A DNA stretch of 64,000 nt from Bacteroidales bacterium (GCA_035647615.1 DASRND010000017.1:1-64000), one strand, 5' to 3'. Positions 53,814-63,916 are shown, numbered from the stretch's first letter. Translations and numbers: made by a program. The notes: a model not told the origin generated them from the sequence alone.

Positions 53814-55997
53814 TTATCTCACAATCGTCAGCTCGTCGATCAGATTTTTGGCGCCTGCATATTTATCAATTACAAAAAGCACGTAGCGAATGTCGACGCT
53901 GATGGTGCGCTGCAGCTCGGTTTCGAAGGCGATGTCGCCGCTCATGGCTTCCCAGTTGCCATCGAAAGCAATACCGATGAGCTCACCGTTGCCGTTCATT
54001 ACAGGGCTGCCTGAGTTGCCACCGGTGATGTCGTTGGTAGAGAGGAAACCAACCACCAATTTACCATCTTCGGCATACTGTCCAAAGTCTTTGGCTTCGT
54101 AAAGCTGCTTCAGTTTTGCGGGAACAACAAATTCGTCATTCGACGGGTCTTCTTTTTCCATCACGCCGCTCAGATGCGTTTTGTAATCGAAATGGATGGC
54201 ATCGGCGGGATAGTAATCCTTGATAGTGCCGTACGTGAAGCGCATGCTGGAGTTGGCGTCGGGATAATATTTGGTGTCCGGATTCATCTGGCGCAAGCCA
54301 TCAATAAAAAGACGCATGCCTTCATCCACTGCACTTTGGCCACTTATAAAAGCGGCACGCTTATCCATCATAGATTGTTGCAACGATTGAGATGCCTGAT
54401 AGGCCAGATCTTTATCGAGTGTTTTCTTTTTGGGATTGTCGAGGAATTTCATAAAAGATGCTTCGTTGGCAAACACTGATTTTTCGAACATCGCATCGAC
54501 GTAGGCATCAATATTACCACCAAAATCTTTATTGATAGTTGCAAACAAAGTCGGCTGCTGGCTGGCCGGGATATTTTTCTGATACAATTTCAGCAGCGCC
54601 TTCATTATGTCTTTGTCCATGTCGCGATTGTAGTCTTCAAAGATCTCCTGCACTTCAGGTTCCAAACTTTTTGCTGTTTCTGCGATGGCCGCCTTATTCT
54701 TTTTGGCATCCTTAAGCATAGGCTCCATTTGTCCGGCCATAGCAGCCATGCTCAGCAAATCGACATCACCAGAACCGATGGCGGCATAATAAAAAGGTTT
54801 TACCACACCTTTGAGCTGCTTGTAACCACCCTCGATATTTTCGAGCACCTGTCCGTATTTTTCTTTGTGCTGCGGATTTTGGTTCACCCATTTGGTGAAA
54901 TCCTTTTCTATTAGCTGTTTCTGCGATTTCACGTCGAGGCGTTTGAGGCCGCGGGATTGACCAATCGTATATTTCCAGCTATTGGCTATACCGGCATGGT
55001 CGCTGGCATATTTAATACGCATTGCATCATCGGAATCCATGTAGGATTTCATCACCGCGAGGCTGGCGCCAAAAAGTTCGATGATGGCAGGATTGGTTTC
55101 TTCCAGAGCAAATTCGATACCGTAAGAAGTCAGGTAACGGTCGGTGCCACCGGGGTATCCCCAGATCATAGCGTAGTCATTATTTTTGTAGCCTTTGAGA
55201 GAAATAGGCAGATGATGCCGTGGACGGAAAGGAACATTTTCTTTGGCATATTCGGCGGGTGAGCCATCGGGAGCGCAATAGACACGGAAGATGCTAAAGT
55301 CGCCGGTATGACGGGGCCACATCCAGTTGTCGGTGTCGCCGCCAAATTTCCCGATCGACGAAGGAGGCGCGCCTACCAAACGAACGTCTTTGAAGGTTTC
55401 GTAGATAAACATGTAATATTCATTACCGCCGAAGAAGCTTTTCACCACCACGTCGTATTTACCATCTTCTGAAGCCTCGGATTTGATATCCTTTGTCAGC
55501 TCACGTACTTTGGCAGCGCGCTGAGCACCGGTCATGGTATCGGAGAGCTGTGGCAATATCAGCGGGTTGAGATCTTCCATCCTTACAAGGAACGACGCAG
55601 TAAGGTTGGGATTGGAAAGCTCCTCATTGAAATTCATAGCCCAGAAGCCGTCAGTGAGATAATCGTGCTCGATGGTGCTGTGATTTTGGATGATGTCGTA
55701 GCCACAGTGATGATTAGTAAAAAGCAGCCCCTGATCCGACACCATCTCGCCGGAACAGAAATATCCGTTGGGAGCGCTGCCGCTGGCAAGTCCAACGATG
55801 GCATCTTTCAGACTGGAGTTGTTGATGCTGTAGAGCTCCTCAGCAGTCAGCCGCAAACCCATTTCCTGGATGTCAGTCCAGTTGAGACGATCGACAAACA
55901 TTGGCAACCACATTCCTTCGTCGGGGCGTGGAGAAGCAGCAAAGGTGGTAATGCCCATCAGTACTGCAGCCAGAAAAGTTAAAAGAGAATTTTTCAT
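53814..55997 (-). CDS. S46 dipeptidyl-peptidase, DPP7-like
   Basis: A 727-residue periplasmic peptidase of family S46 that removes dipeptides from oligopeptides. A signal peptide ends near residue 20 (TTFAA). The catalytic histidine is in TNHHCGYD near 94 and the serine in NSGSPVMN near 660. The S1-determining region reads AFDGNWEAMSGD, the glycine-containing DPP7 pattern and not the arginine DPP11 type, so it should prefer hydrophobic rather than acidic P1 residues (inference). A hairpin terminator follows. Confidence 0.87.
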   Translation of the reverse strand: MKNSLLTFLAAVLMGITTFAASPRPDEGMWLPMFVDRLNWTDIQEMGLRLTAEELYSINNSSLKDAIVGLASGSAPNGYFCSGEMVSDQGLLFTNHHCGYDIIQNHSTIEHDYLTDGFWAMNFNEELSNPNLTASFLVRMEDLNPLILPQLSDTMTGAQRAAKVRELTKDIKSEASEDGKYDVVVKSFFGGNEYYMFIYETFKDVRLVGAPPSSIGKFGGDTDNWMWPRHTGDFSIFRVYCAPDGSPAEYAKENVPFRPRHHLPISLKGYKNNDYAMIWGYPGGTDRYLTSYGIEFALEETNPAIIELFGASLAVMKSYMDSDDAMRIKYASDHAGIANSWKYTIGQSRGLKRLDVKSQKQLIEKDFTKWVNQNPQHKEKYGQVLENIEGGYKQLKGVVKPFYYAAIGSGDVDLLSMAAMAGQMEPMLKDAKKNKAAIAETAKSLEPEVQEIFEDYNRDMDKDIMKALLKLYQKNIPASQQPTLFATINKDFGGNIDAYVDAMFEKSVFANEASFMKFLDNPKKKTLDKDLAYQASQSLQQSMMDKRAAFISGQSAVDEGMRLFIDGLRQMNPDTKYYPDANSSMRFTYGTIKDYYPADAIHFDYKTHLSGVMEKEDPSNDEFVVPAKLKQLYEAKDFGQYAEDGKLVVGFLSTNDITGGNSGSPVMNGNGELIGIAFDGNWEAMSGDIAFETELQRTISVDIRYVLFVIDKYAGAKNLIDELTIVR

Positions 55998-56413
55998 AAG
56001 ATCTGTTGATTAATTATTTGATATTAATAAATGAGCGAAAAAAATCGGACTCAGTTTTTAAATGATATTTTAAAAAACTCAAAAATGTTATTCACCGGTT
56101 GTTAAACTTCAGCCTTTTCGACACTGCTGAAATACATTCAAACCAATAAAACATTTATTTGACGCCGAACCAATAAGTCGGTTACGCCGCTCCAAAATTA
56201 AATAAATTTATTTCGGAGATGCCCACTGTCAGGTTTCGTAATTTTTAAAGTGGGGAAATGAGGTTCGATCACGGATATCCAAAAGCTGAAACCAACATTT
56301 TATTTTATAAAAAAATCCCAGTTTTTTAGTCTAAAACATTGAAATTACTTTAATTTCGCTCGACTTTATAATCAGTAAATCATTCATTTTTAATCATCAC
56401 AAAATCTACATCT
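55998..56413. other. 416-bp AT-rich intergenic region
   Basis: Lies between the divergent S46 peptidase and the Omp28-like T9SS gene. Apart from AT-richness and short inverted words (AACCAATAAGTCGGTT near 56168), nothing was recognised; presumably it contains both promoters. Confidence 0.3.
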
Positions 56414-58885
56414 ATGAAAAAGCTATTTACTTTTTTAATGTTGACGTTGGCATTTTCTTTCGCTTCCACCGCGCAGTATGCCGACAATTTCGATTCGTAT
56501 GACTCCGGCCAAAAGTTGGTGCAGCAAGCACTCGCTGGCGGAATTACTCACTGGACCTGCTGGACCGGCAATGGCGGCGCCGGCGGTGCCGAAGATCCAA
56601 TGATCACTGCCGACCAGGCGCTCTCAGCTCCCAACGCAGTGGTATGCTCAGGAACCAACGATTTTGTAGCGCTCTTTGGCGACCAGACAGAAGGCAAGCA
56701 CATCGTCTCCTTCGACGTGTATGTGCCCACAGGATTTGTTGGCTATTTTAACCTCCTGCAGGTTTATGGCGAAGGCGGCGCAGGTGCAGTGTGGGGTTCC
56801 GAAGTATATTTCAATCCCAATGGCACCGGCAGTTTGAATGCCAACGGCAGTGCAGGATTTAAAACCTTCAGCTACGCCTACGACACCTGGTTCCATGTAG
56901 AAAACATTGTGGATCTGAACGCCGACCAGGCTTCACTCATAGTGGCAGGTACCGAAATAGCGACATGGAAATGGAGCCTGGGAGCTTCGGGCAGCGGCGT
57001 GAACAAACTGGCAGCTATGGACATCTTTGCAGCAGCTACCAATGGCTCACCCAAATGCTATTTTGATAATATGAAATTTTCACAAGCTACCTCTTTTGAA
57101 ATTTTTGATGATTTAGAAACCTATAATGCTAACGAAAAACTTGTTCAACAAGCATTGGCTCAGGGAATCGAACACTGGACCTGCTGGACTGGCAACGGTG
57201 GCGCCGGTGGCGCTGAAGACCCAATGGTAACCACTGATCAGGCGGCCTCCGGAGCAAACTCAATAATATGTGAAGGAACCAACGACTTTGTGATGCTCTT
57301 TGGCAACAAAACCAGCGGTAAGTACGCCGTAAGTTTTGATGTATTTGTACCCACCGGATTTGTTGGCTATTACAATTTGCTGCAGGTTTATGGTGAAGGC
57401 GGCGCAGGAGCAGTGTGGGGATCGGAAGTATATTTCAATCCTAACGCGACAGCCAGCATTAATGCCAACGGCACCGCAGGTTACGCCACTTTTGGCTATC
57501 CCTACAACACATGGATTCATATCGACAACATCGTCGACCTGAACGCCGACCAGGCCTCATTGATGGTGGAGGGCGCTGAAGTTGCATCATGGAAGTGGAG
57601 CCTGGGAGCTTCGGGAAGCGGAGTAAACCAACTGGCAGCTATGGACATATTTGCCGCCGCTACCAATGGCACTCCCAAATGTTACTTTGATAACTTCACC
57701 CTCGAAAATTTTGCAGGTCTCCCCGCTCCTACCAACCTTTCCGCCACTGTACTCGACAACGATGTGACATTGCAATGGAATGCTCCTTCTGGAGATATTA
57801 TTGGTTATAATGTTTATCGCGACGGCGTGATGATTGCCGAAAAGATCACCCCAACTACCTATGTGGATTTGGATTTACTACCCAATTATTACATGTATGA
57901 TGTAAAAGCTGTGTATGACGAAGGCATTTCGGCAGGCGCCGGCCCTATAGAAGTTTATATTGAAGGTGGTACCGAACGCAAAATGGTATTGGTCGAAATT
58001 GGCACTGGTACCTGGTGTCCGTATTGTCCGGGTGCCGCCCTGGGTGCCGACGATCTTATCGAAAACGGCCATAATGTAGCTGTTATCGAATACCACAACA
58101 ACGATAACTACGCCACGCCACAAACCGATTATCGTAATGGGACTTATTACAACATCACCGGCTTTCCAACAGCATTTTTTGACGGTGTGATTTCGCATGT
58201 GGGTGGCAACAATTCCCAGAGCTTGTACCAAACCTACCTCCCCTCCTATGAGGAACGTGCTGCTAAAATGTCGCTATTTGAAATGGATCTGAATGTTGTA
58301 AATAGTGGAACCAATGCAGTAGATGCTTACGTATCGGTTGATAACATTTATCCTTATTCGGGCAATAACATTGTGTTGCATGTGGTAATTACCGAATCGG
58401 AGATCGCCCAAAACTGGCAGGGACAAACAGAACTCAACTTTGTGTGCCGCAAGATGTATCCTGATCAATTCGGTACAGCTATGAACTTTTCGAGCCAACC
58501 CACCTACGAAGGCACTTTTGCTGTGGATATTGCCGGCTACGTAAAAGACAATTGCGAAATCGTGGTTTTCCTGCAGGACAATACAACCAAGGAAGTGTTG
58601 CAGGCACAGAAGTTCGACCTGGAAGATATCGTTGGTATTAATGAAAATCCAGTTCGTCGCTCCGTCAGCATCTATCCAAATCCTGCTAATTCAGTTTTGA
58701 ACATCACTGCTGAAAAAAGCATGACCGCAGTAAAAATCATGAATCATCTCGGACAAATTGTTTTAAACAGAGAAACGACGGGTACTAATTTCTCCCTTAA
58801 CGTTGCAGACTTTGCACCCGGCATTTATTTCGTAAAAGTAATCACCGGGCAAGGAACACTTACTGAAAAAATTGTTGTCGAATGA
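56414..58885 (+). CDS. T9SS-exported protein with duplicated lectin-like domain and Omp28 domain
   Basis: An 823-residue exported protein. After a signal peptide (about 1-20, ending STAQ), residues about 22-222 and 230-430 are two near-identical copies of a concanavalin-like jellyroll domain (both contain HWTCWTGNGGAGGAEDPM and WKWSLGASGSGVN). A fibronectin-III domain follows (PAPTNLSATV..., about 436-520), then an Omp28/thioredoxin-like domain with GTWCPYCPGA near 537, and a C-terminal Por sorting domain (SIYPNPANSVLNI, GIYFVKV) for type IX secretion. Probably a surface adhesin or binding protein. Confidence 0.82.
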   Translation: MKKLFTFLMLTLAFSFASTAQYADNFDSYDSGQKLVQQALAGGITHWTCWTGNGGAGGAEDPMITADQALSAPNAVVCSGTNDFVALFGDQTEGKHIVSFDVYVPTGFVGYFNLLQVYGEGGAGAVWGSEVYFNPNGTGSLNANGSAGFKTFSYAYDTWFHVENIVDLNADQASLIVAGTEIATWKWSLGASGSGVNKLAAMDIFAAATNGSPKCYFDNMKFSQATSFEIFDDLETYNANEKLVQQALAQGIEHWTCWTGNGGAGGAEDPMVTTDQAASGANSIICEGTNDFVMLFGNKTSGKYAVSFDVFVPTGFVGYYNLLQVYGEGGAGAVWGSEVYFNPNATASINANGTAGYATFGYPYNTWIHIDNIVDLNADQASLMVEGAEVASWKWSLGASGSGVNQLAAMDIFAAATNGTPKCYFDNFTLENFAGLPAPTNLSATVLDNDVTLQWNAPSGDIIGYNVYRDGVMIAEKITPTTYVDLDLLPNYYMYDVKAVYDEGISAGAGPIEVYIEGGTERKMVLVEIGTGTWCPYCPGAALGADDLIENGHNVAVIEYHNNDNYATPQTDYRNGTYYNITGFPTAFFDGVISHVGGNNSQSLYQTYLPSYEERAAKMSLFEMDLNVVNSGTNAVDAYVSVDNIYPYSGNNIVLHVVITESEIAQNWQGQTELNFVCRKMYPDQFGTAMNFSSQPTYEGTFAVDIAGYVKDNCEIVVFLQDNTTKEVLQAQKFDLEDIVGINENPVRRSVSIYPNPANSVLNITAEKSMTAVKIMNHLGQIVLNRETTGTNFSLNVADFAPGIYFVKVITGQGTLTEKIVVE

Positions 58886-59139
58886 TCCTGTGAAGCGCAA
58901 ACTTCCGGGAAGTAATTGATTGGAACTTTGATACTGATTGGCAGAGGTAAACTTCTAACCGCCTAAGGTTAAAAAGTAATCTGTCCTATTAAAAAATGGC
59001 TACACATATTTGTAGTCATTTTTTTTTGATGACGAACATGTTTTCAGTATATTTGCCTCTCAATAAACGGCTACCGGTGATTATGAAAATATTGGCGGCT
59101 GTTTTAAATGAAATATTTATTAAAAAAAAAGGAGGGTTT

Positions 59140-60822
59140 ATGAAAAAACGATTTACAACTAAAACAGTTTGGATTGCTTTGATTGTGTTCTTTATCAGCA
59201 ATCTTATGCAGGCACAGCCCCAGGGCGATTTCATCGTCAGCGTTGGGAGTGCCAACAACGTAAAGAAAATCATCCTCTTCGACACGCAGGATGGTACGCT
59301 GATGTATGATGATTATATCATACTCACGAGCCTTGACCCGGGAACAGTAAAACACGTCATTCGTGTGCAGGATGAGCTGTGGATCTCTGACCAGACTAAA
59401 GATAAGGTTCATCGTTTGGATTTAAACGGCAATGTACTTGGCGCAATTGGCGAAAGCGGCGGAATGGACAATTTACGGGGTATGGGCATTATTAACAACC
59501 AGGTATGGCTTGCCAATTCCGGTAACGATAACGGGGCTCCTGGTAATGCAGTGATTCAAATCGATTTTGACGGCGTAGTTACGGGCAACTTTCAGGTAGA
59601 TGGCGGCCCCTGGATGTCTTTGCCCTACGCGGACAACCACGTGCTCATCAGTTTCTCCGATGCAGGCGGCTTTCCTTCTCAGATTGGCGAATACGATTTG
59701 AACGGCACTTTTCTTAACCCCTGGAATGTTCCGGGAGAAATAAAATTCATCCAACAGATTACCCCAACGGCCAATGGCAACTACCTGGCCGCCTCGTTTT
59801 CTAATTCCGCCAGCGGCTATCCCTCGGGTATACACAGATACGACAGCGAGGGCAACCATATCGAAACCATTGGCGGAACCTCAGGCGGCGGTGCCAGGGG
59901 GTGCTGGGAATTAGGCAATGGCAATATTATGTGGACCAACGGCCAGGGAACACATATTGCCGACGTAACCACAGGCACCAGCACGCTGGTTTATAGCGGC
60001 AGCTTCCAGTTGCTCGAAAAAATCTCCTTTGCTCCTGCTGCCATCCTTGACCCGCCAACCAATCTTGTAGCCCAACTTAACGGCACCAATGTAAGTCTGA
60101 GCTGGAACGCTCCGCCAGCCACCGACCTTACCGGTTACAGAATATATCGCGACGAAGAGCTTCTCGCTGAGGTGTCGCTTACTCCAGCCACTTACGTGGA
60201 CGAAGCAGTGCCGGCAGGGACTCATATTTATGGCGTATCGGCAGTGTATTCCAATGGCGAATCACCCAAAGCCGGCCCGGTGATGATTACCATCGATGGT
60301 GCCCTTTCCAAAATTCAGGGCTTTGTGCGCGATGCTTATACCAACATTTCCATCAGCGATGCCTGGGTAAGCGCAACAAACACCGACAATGGAGCCATCA
60401 CCAGCACAACACCCTTTGGCTCACACTATGTACTTTTGCTAAACGCCGGCACCTACGATGTCACGTGCATGGCACAAAACCACCAGAGTGAGACCATCCA
60501 AAACATCGTGATCGGAGACGGGATGATAATCAGCTATGATTTTTATCTACAACCGTCAGGAGGCGACATATACACGGGAATATCCAACAACGGGGCTGCT
60601 ACTGTAAAGATTTATCCCAATCCGGCAAACGATCATGTTGTGGTGAAGGGCAAGGATATTAAAAGCGTGCAAATAAGCAATCAGCAAGGATGCTTGATAA
60701 TTAAAAACCAACTCTCATCCGACAATCAAAGAATCGACCTTAGCATGATTCCGGCAGGCTTGTATTTTATTAAAATCCGAACAAACTCAGAAACCATCAT
60801 TCAAAAACTTATTGTAAAATAA
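59140..60822 (+). CDS. T9SS-exported beta-propeller-like protein
   Basis: A 560-residue exported protein. The ATG at 59140 follows a strong AGGAGG ribosome site; the longer frame to 58996 is ignored. A signal peptide ends MQAQ. The N-terminal ~280 residues look like a beta-propeller (repeated VHRLDLNGNVLGAIGESGG, VIQIDFDGVV), followed by fibronectin-III (DPPTNLVAQL..., about 300-390), a carboxypeptidase-regulatory-like domain (QGFVRDAYTNISISDAWVSA), and a Por sorting domain (VKIYPNPANDHVVV). The substrate or partner is unknown; a terminator follows. Confidence 0.78.
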   Translation: MKKRFTTKTVWIALIVFFISNLMQAQPQGDFIVSVGSANNVKKIILFDTQDGTLMYDDYIILTSLDPGTVKHVIRVQDELWISDQTKDKVHRLDLNGNVLGAIGESGGMDNLRGMGIINNQVWLANSGNDNGAPGNAVIQIDFDGVVTGNFQVDGGPWMSLPYADNHVLISFSDAGGFPSQIGEYDLNGTFLNPWNVPGEIKFIQQITPTANGNYLAASFSNSASGYPSGIHRYDSEGNHIETIGGTSGGGARGCWELGNGNIMWTNGQGTHIADVTTGTSTLVYSGSFQLLEKISFAPAAILDPPTNLVAQLNGTNVSLSWNAPPATDLTGYRIYRDEELLAEVSLTPATYVDEAVPAGTHIYGVSAVYSNGESPKAGPVMITIDGALSKIQGFVRDAYTNISISDAWVSATNTDNGAITSTTPFGSHYVLLLNAGTYDVTCMAQNHQSETIQNIVIGDGMIISYDFYLQPSGGDIYTGISNNGAATVKIYPNPANDHVVVKGKDIKSVQISNQQGCLIIKNQLSSDNQRIDLSMIPAGLYFIKIRTNSETIIQKLIVK

Positions 60823-60854
60823 TCGCGCACATTAACGAACAGAAAGGACAAACA

Positions 60855-60888
60855 AAAACCCGCAATGCAATAGCATCGCGGGTTTTTT
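60855..60888 (+). terminator. Terminator after the propeller protein gene
   Basis: AAACCCGC and GCGGGTTT pair, extended by ATGC/GCAT over one mismatch, with loop AATA and a following run of T. Confidence 0.8.
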
Positions 60889-60993
60889 TATGAAAATACT
60901 GAAAAAGGAACTCCAGTCATTTCCTGACTTCGACAATGCGTCACCCTGAATATTTTTTCCAAAATATCTGCCTTTATTTCTGCCTACAATGTT

Positions 60994-61035
60994 GGTTGTT
61001 AATTTTTGGTTATTAATTTTTGGTTATTAATTTTT
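60994..61035. repeat. Three tandem 14-bp repeats
   Basis: GGTTATTAATTTTT (first unit with one change) at 60994, 61008 and 61022, running directly into the larger array. Confidence 0.75.
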
Positions 61036-61644
61036 GGTTGCGTCATCCAATTGGTGATGCAAAATCAGTAATTTAATGATATCGAAGTCAAGAGATGAAA
61101 CCAAAAGGTTCAAATGTTTATAGCACAATGAATGCTAGGAATGTGTTCGACCCCGTCGGGGTCGCATCATTCTTGCAACAATATTTTCTATAGACATGCA
61201 ATCCCTTCGAGATTAAAGGCGCGAAACAGGGACAAAGTAAAACATCAAAAAAAAGATGAGAATTTTTGGTTGCGTCACCCAATTGAGTGATGCAAAATCT
61301 AGAATTTAATGATTTCGAAGTCAAGAGATGAAACCAAAGGGTTCAAATGTTTATAGCACAATGAATGCTAGGAATATGTTCGACCCCGTCGGGGTCGCAT
61401 CATTCTTGCAACAATATTTTCTATAAACATACAATCCCTTCGGGATTAAAGGCGCGAAACAGGGACAAAGTAAAACATCAAAAAAAGGATGAGAATTTTT
61501 GGTTGCGTCACCAAATTGGTGATGCAAAATCGGTAATTTAATGATTACGAAGTCAAGAGATGAAGCCAAAGGGTTCAAATGTTTATAGCACAATGAATGC
61601 TAGGAATGTGTTCGACCCCGTCGGGGTCGCATCATTCTTGCAAC
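61031..61644. repeat. Tandem array of ~232-bp units
   Basis: Units begin TTTTTGGTTGCGTCA at 61031, 61263 and 61496 (periods 232 and 233); the third is cut off near 61644. Each contains, in reverse, the same palindrome set (GGGTTCAAATG..., GACCCCGTCGGGGTC, AATCCCTTCGGGATT) found at 33348-33483. Short minus-strand frames here are conserved only because the repeat is, and are not genes. The gap 60823-61655 holds nothing else. Confidence 0.85.
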
Positions 61645-61655
61645 ACCACAGTGAT

Positions 61656-62171
61656 TTATTTGTTTTTTGGAATTTGTTTTTTGGAGCTTTCCTGATGTTC
61701 TTTCCGCAGCAGCCCAAAGCTCAGGATATCCACGTAACTTCCGTTGAAGTAGCGCGCTTCACGCAACCGCCCCTCTTCGGTAAATCCTGCTTTTTTCATC
61801 AACGCCATAGCTGCCTGGTTATAGCTGATTACCTCGGCTTCGAGGCGGTGTAGATTGAGATGATCGAAACCGTGGCTAATGAGATGCTGCATCACCAGCG
61901 TGCCCACACCCTGACGCTGGTATTCGGGATGGATAAACAAACTCAAAGCCGCCTTGCGGTTGAACCAGCGGATATTGTTATAGGCCGCCTGCCCGATAAC
62001 TTTTTTATTATTTCGGATAACGAAAACTATCTCCTGCGGCATACTGTCGGGATAGGTCCAGGTTTCGGTAAGATTGCAGGCTACTTCGGGCATCAGGGCG
62101 ATGCGCAGGATTTTGTTGCTGGTACTTTCGGTGGAGGAAAGAGCTATTTGATCAGAGCAAATGATTTTCAT
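61656..62171 (-). CDS. RimJ/RimL-type GNAT N-acetyltransferase
   Basis: A 171-residue GNAT: acceptor region WTYPDSMPQEIVFVIRNN, KAALSLFIHPEYQRQGVGTLVMQHLI with the acetyl-CoA loop QRQGVG near residue 93, and GFTEEGRLREARYFNGSYVDILSFGLL at the end. It acetylates a small amine or ribosomal-type substrate; not further resolvable. ATG 62171 is preferred because the longer frame to 62306 adds an unrelated hydrophobic tail that overlaps the terminator of the OmpA gene. Confidence 0.78.
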   Translation of the reverse strand: MKIICSDQIALSSTESTSNKILRIALMPEVACNLTETWTYPDSMPQEIVFVIRNNKKVIGQAAYNNIRWFNRKAALSLFIHPEYQRQGVGTLVMQHLISHGFDHLNLHRLEAEVISYNQAAMALMKKAGFTEEGRLREARYFNGSYVDILSFGLLRKEHQESSKKQIPKNK

Positions 62172-62303
62172 AATATTAGATTTAAAAGGCAAAATTAAAA
62201 AACAAACTTTGCGTGAAGCATCCAAAAATAAATACCCTATACTATTCTCTATCAACATCAAAAAAAGAATTAAAATCAACGGATCTTGAGTAAAAACACC
62301 CCA

Positions 62304-62342
62304 CAAAAAAAGGGCAATTTGTTGGGAAACAAAAGGCCCTTT
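62304..62342 (-). terminator. Terminator of the OmpA-family gene
   Basis: On the - strand AAAGGGC pairs with GCCCTTT and a T run follows. It lies after the second, unattached OmpA tail. Confidence 0.65.
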
Positions 62343-62389
62343 AGAAATCTAGGGGGTTAGATTTTTGGGGAGTGGGGGTGAGACAATTT

Positions 62390-62533
62390 TTATTGAACCA
62401 GGTGTATTTCAACGCGCCTGTTTCTTGCTCTGCCCTCAGCAGTATCATTGGCAGCTACGGGGCGTAATTCGCCATATCCTATAAAAGTCATCCGTGTAGG
62501 GTCGATACCTTTGTCGACAAAATACTGCCGGAT
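62390..62533 (-). pseudogene. Second OmpA C-terminus behind an in-frame stop
   Basis: After the TAA at 62534-62536 the same frame continues open for 47 codons, reading IRQYFVDKGIDPTRMTFIGYGE, LRPVAANDTAEGRARNRRVE and ending HLVQ-stop at 62390. This is the classical end of an OmpA peptidoglycan-binding domain, distinct in sequence from the tail encoded before the stop. It has no start of its own. Confidence 0.7.
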
Positions 62534-63916
62534 TTATTCATTGATAGAATTAATTTCTACCCTGCGGTTCAACTTACGATTTGGCTCGCCGGAATTGGGT
62601 ACTAATGGGTTTTGTTCTCCAAAGCCTACAGAGTCCAGACGATTGGCAGCGACTCCGTTTTTCACAAAATAATCTTTAACGGAAGCAGCGCGCTTCTTCG
62701 ACAGTTCGAAGTTGAAGTCAGCAGGACCTGTATCATCGGTATAACCATACACGGTGTAACGCGACTTCGGATATTCGTTCATAATTTTGATGATGTTATC
62801 CAGGCTTTCTATGGAACTATCACGCAGTTTATCACTGTTGAGGTCGAACTGAATGTTCTTTTGGTTCATTTGGATAGCTTCCTGTTTTTCAACAGGAATA
62901 ATTATCGTGGTAGTTTTCTCTTCTATCGGACAACCGGCATTGCTCTTTGGACCTGGCACATTGGGGCATAGATCCCACATATCGGGAACGCCGTCACCAT
63001 CAGCATCAGGACAGCCATGTGTAGCAGCTGGGCCTGGTTCGTTGGGGCAGTGGTCGTCGATGTCGACAACGCCATCACCGTCGGTATCAGGACAGCCCTG
63101 GTTGGCAAGGGTACCTGGCTCGTTAGGACATCTGTCCAGATGATCTGGAATCCCGTCGCCGTCCATGTCAGGACATCCGTCAGCAGAAGCAGGACCGTAG
63201 CGATCCGGACATTTGTCGAGGCTATCTACAATGCCGTCGCCATCCGTATCAGGACAGCCGTCGTGTGCTGCTACTCCCGGAACTTCCGGACAAGCATCAT
63301 AAAGGTTTGGAATGCCGTCTTTATCTTTATCGATTGGCTTACCAAAACGCACGATGATGCCCGCTGAATAATGCATGTAGTCGTTAAAGTCGAACATGTA
63401 ATCATACGATCCCTGGAAGTTGAAACCTATATATTCTGATACCCAAATGTTGAAACCAACACCCATGGGAATGCTCGCATAAGTTACATCATCCAGTGTA
63501 GAACCGCTTACCCCGGTAAACAGATAAGGAGCAAACCAGCTCTTCTCGTTGATAATGTAGCCGTTGGCAAGGTGATACTCAATTTGTCCACCTACTTTCC
63601 AGAAAAAGTCGCTGTTGATGGTTTTCTCCAGTGGTATGCGATTCAGCTTGTTAGACTCTAATGTAATCTGTGAAGCAACAGCAGTAAGCGTAAATGAGTT
63701 GTTCAGCATACGGCCAAAACGCAACATGGTTGGCAATTGCTTGCCCATCCAGTTGGCATCCTGAAACTGATCGGCAACAGGATAGTTGATTACATTGAAG
63801 TCTGCGTAGTTAGTGCTCACGCCGATAATCCAAGGGTGATAAACACTCTGAGCCTTCACTGTCGTGGTAAAGCTCGTAATCAATGCGATTGCAAAAATGA
63901 ATAAGATTTTTTTCAT
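62534..63916 (-). CDS. OmpA-family outer-membrane protein with TSP3 repeats
   Basis: A 460-residue protein: signal peptide (about 1-22, ending VKAQ), an N-terminal beta-barrel (about 23-195), five thrombospondin type-3 calcium-binding repeats (about 198-335, DGCPDTDGDG-type units), and an OmpA/MotB peptidoglycan-binding domain (about 350-460) with YTVYGYTDDTG and NRRVEI. It anchors the outer membrane to the cell wall. The stop codon comes directly after RRVEINSINE, and a second OmpA C-terminus continues in frame beyond it. Confidence 0.85.
   Translation of the reverse strand: MKKILFIFAIALITSFTTTVKAQSVYHPWIIGVSTNYADFNVINYPVADQFQDANWMGKQLPTMLRFGRMLNNSFTLTAVASQITLESNKLNRIPLEKTINSDFFWKVGGQIEYHLANGYIINEKSWFAPYLFTGVSGSTLDDVTYASIPMGVGFNIWVSEYIGFNFQGSYDYMFDFNDYMHYSAGIIVRFGKPIDKDKDGIPNLYDACPEVPGVAAHDGCPDTDGDGIVDSLDKCPDRYGPASADGCPDMDGDGIPDHLDRCPNEPGTLANQGCPDTDGDGVVDIDDHCPNEPGPAATHGCPDADGDGVPDMWDLCPNVPGPKSNAGCPIEEKTTTIIIPVEKQEAIQMNQKNIQFDLNSDKLRDSSIESLDNIIKIMNEYPKSRYTVYGYTDDTGPADFNFELSKKRAASVKDYFVKNGVAANRLDSVGFGEQNPLVPNSGEPNRKLNRRVEINSINE

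Noticed and set aside
58996..59139. Longer N-terminus for the propeller protein
   Set aside because: The extra residues precede a strong ribosome-binding site and a clean signal peptide at 59140.
61118..61593. Two minus-strand frames in the 61-kb repeat array
   Set aside because: They are the same repeat translated twice and carry no protein-like domain.
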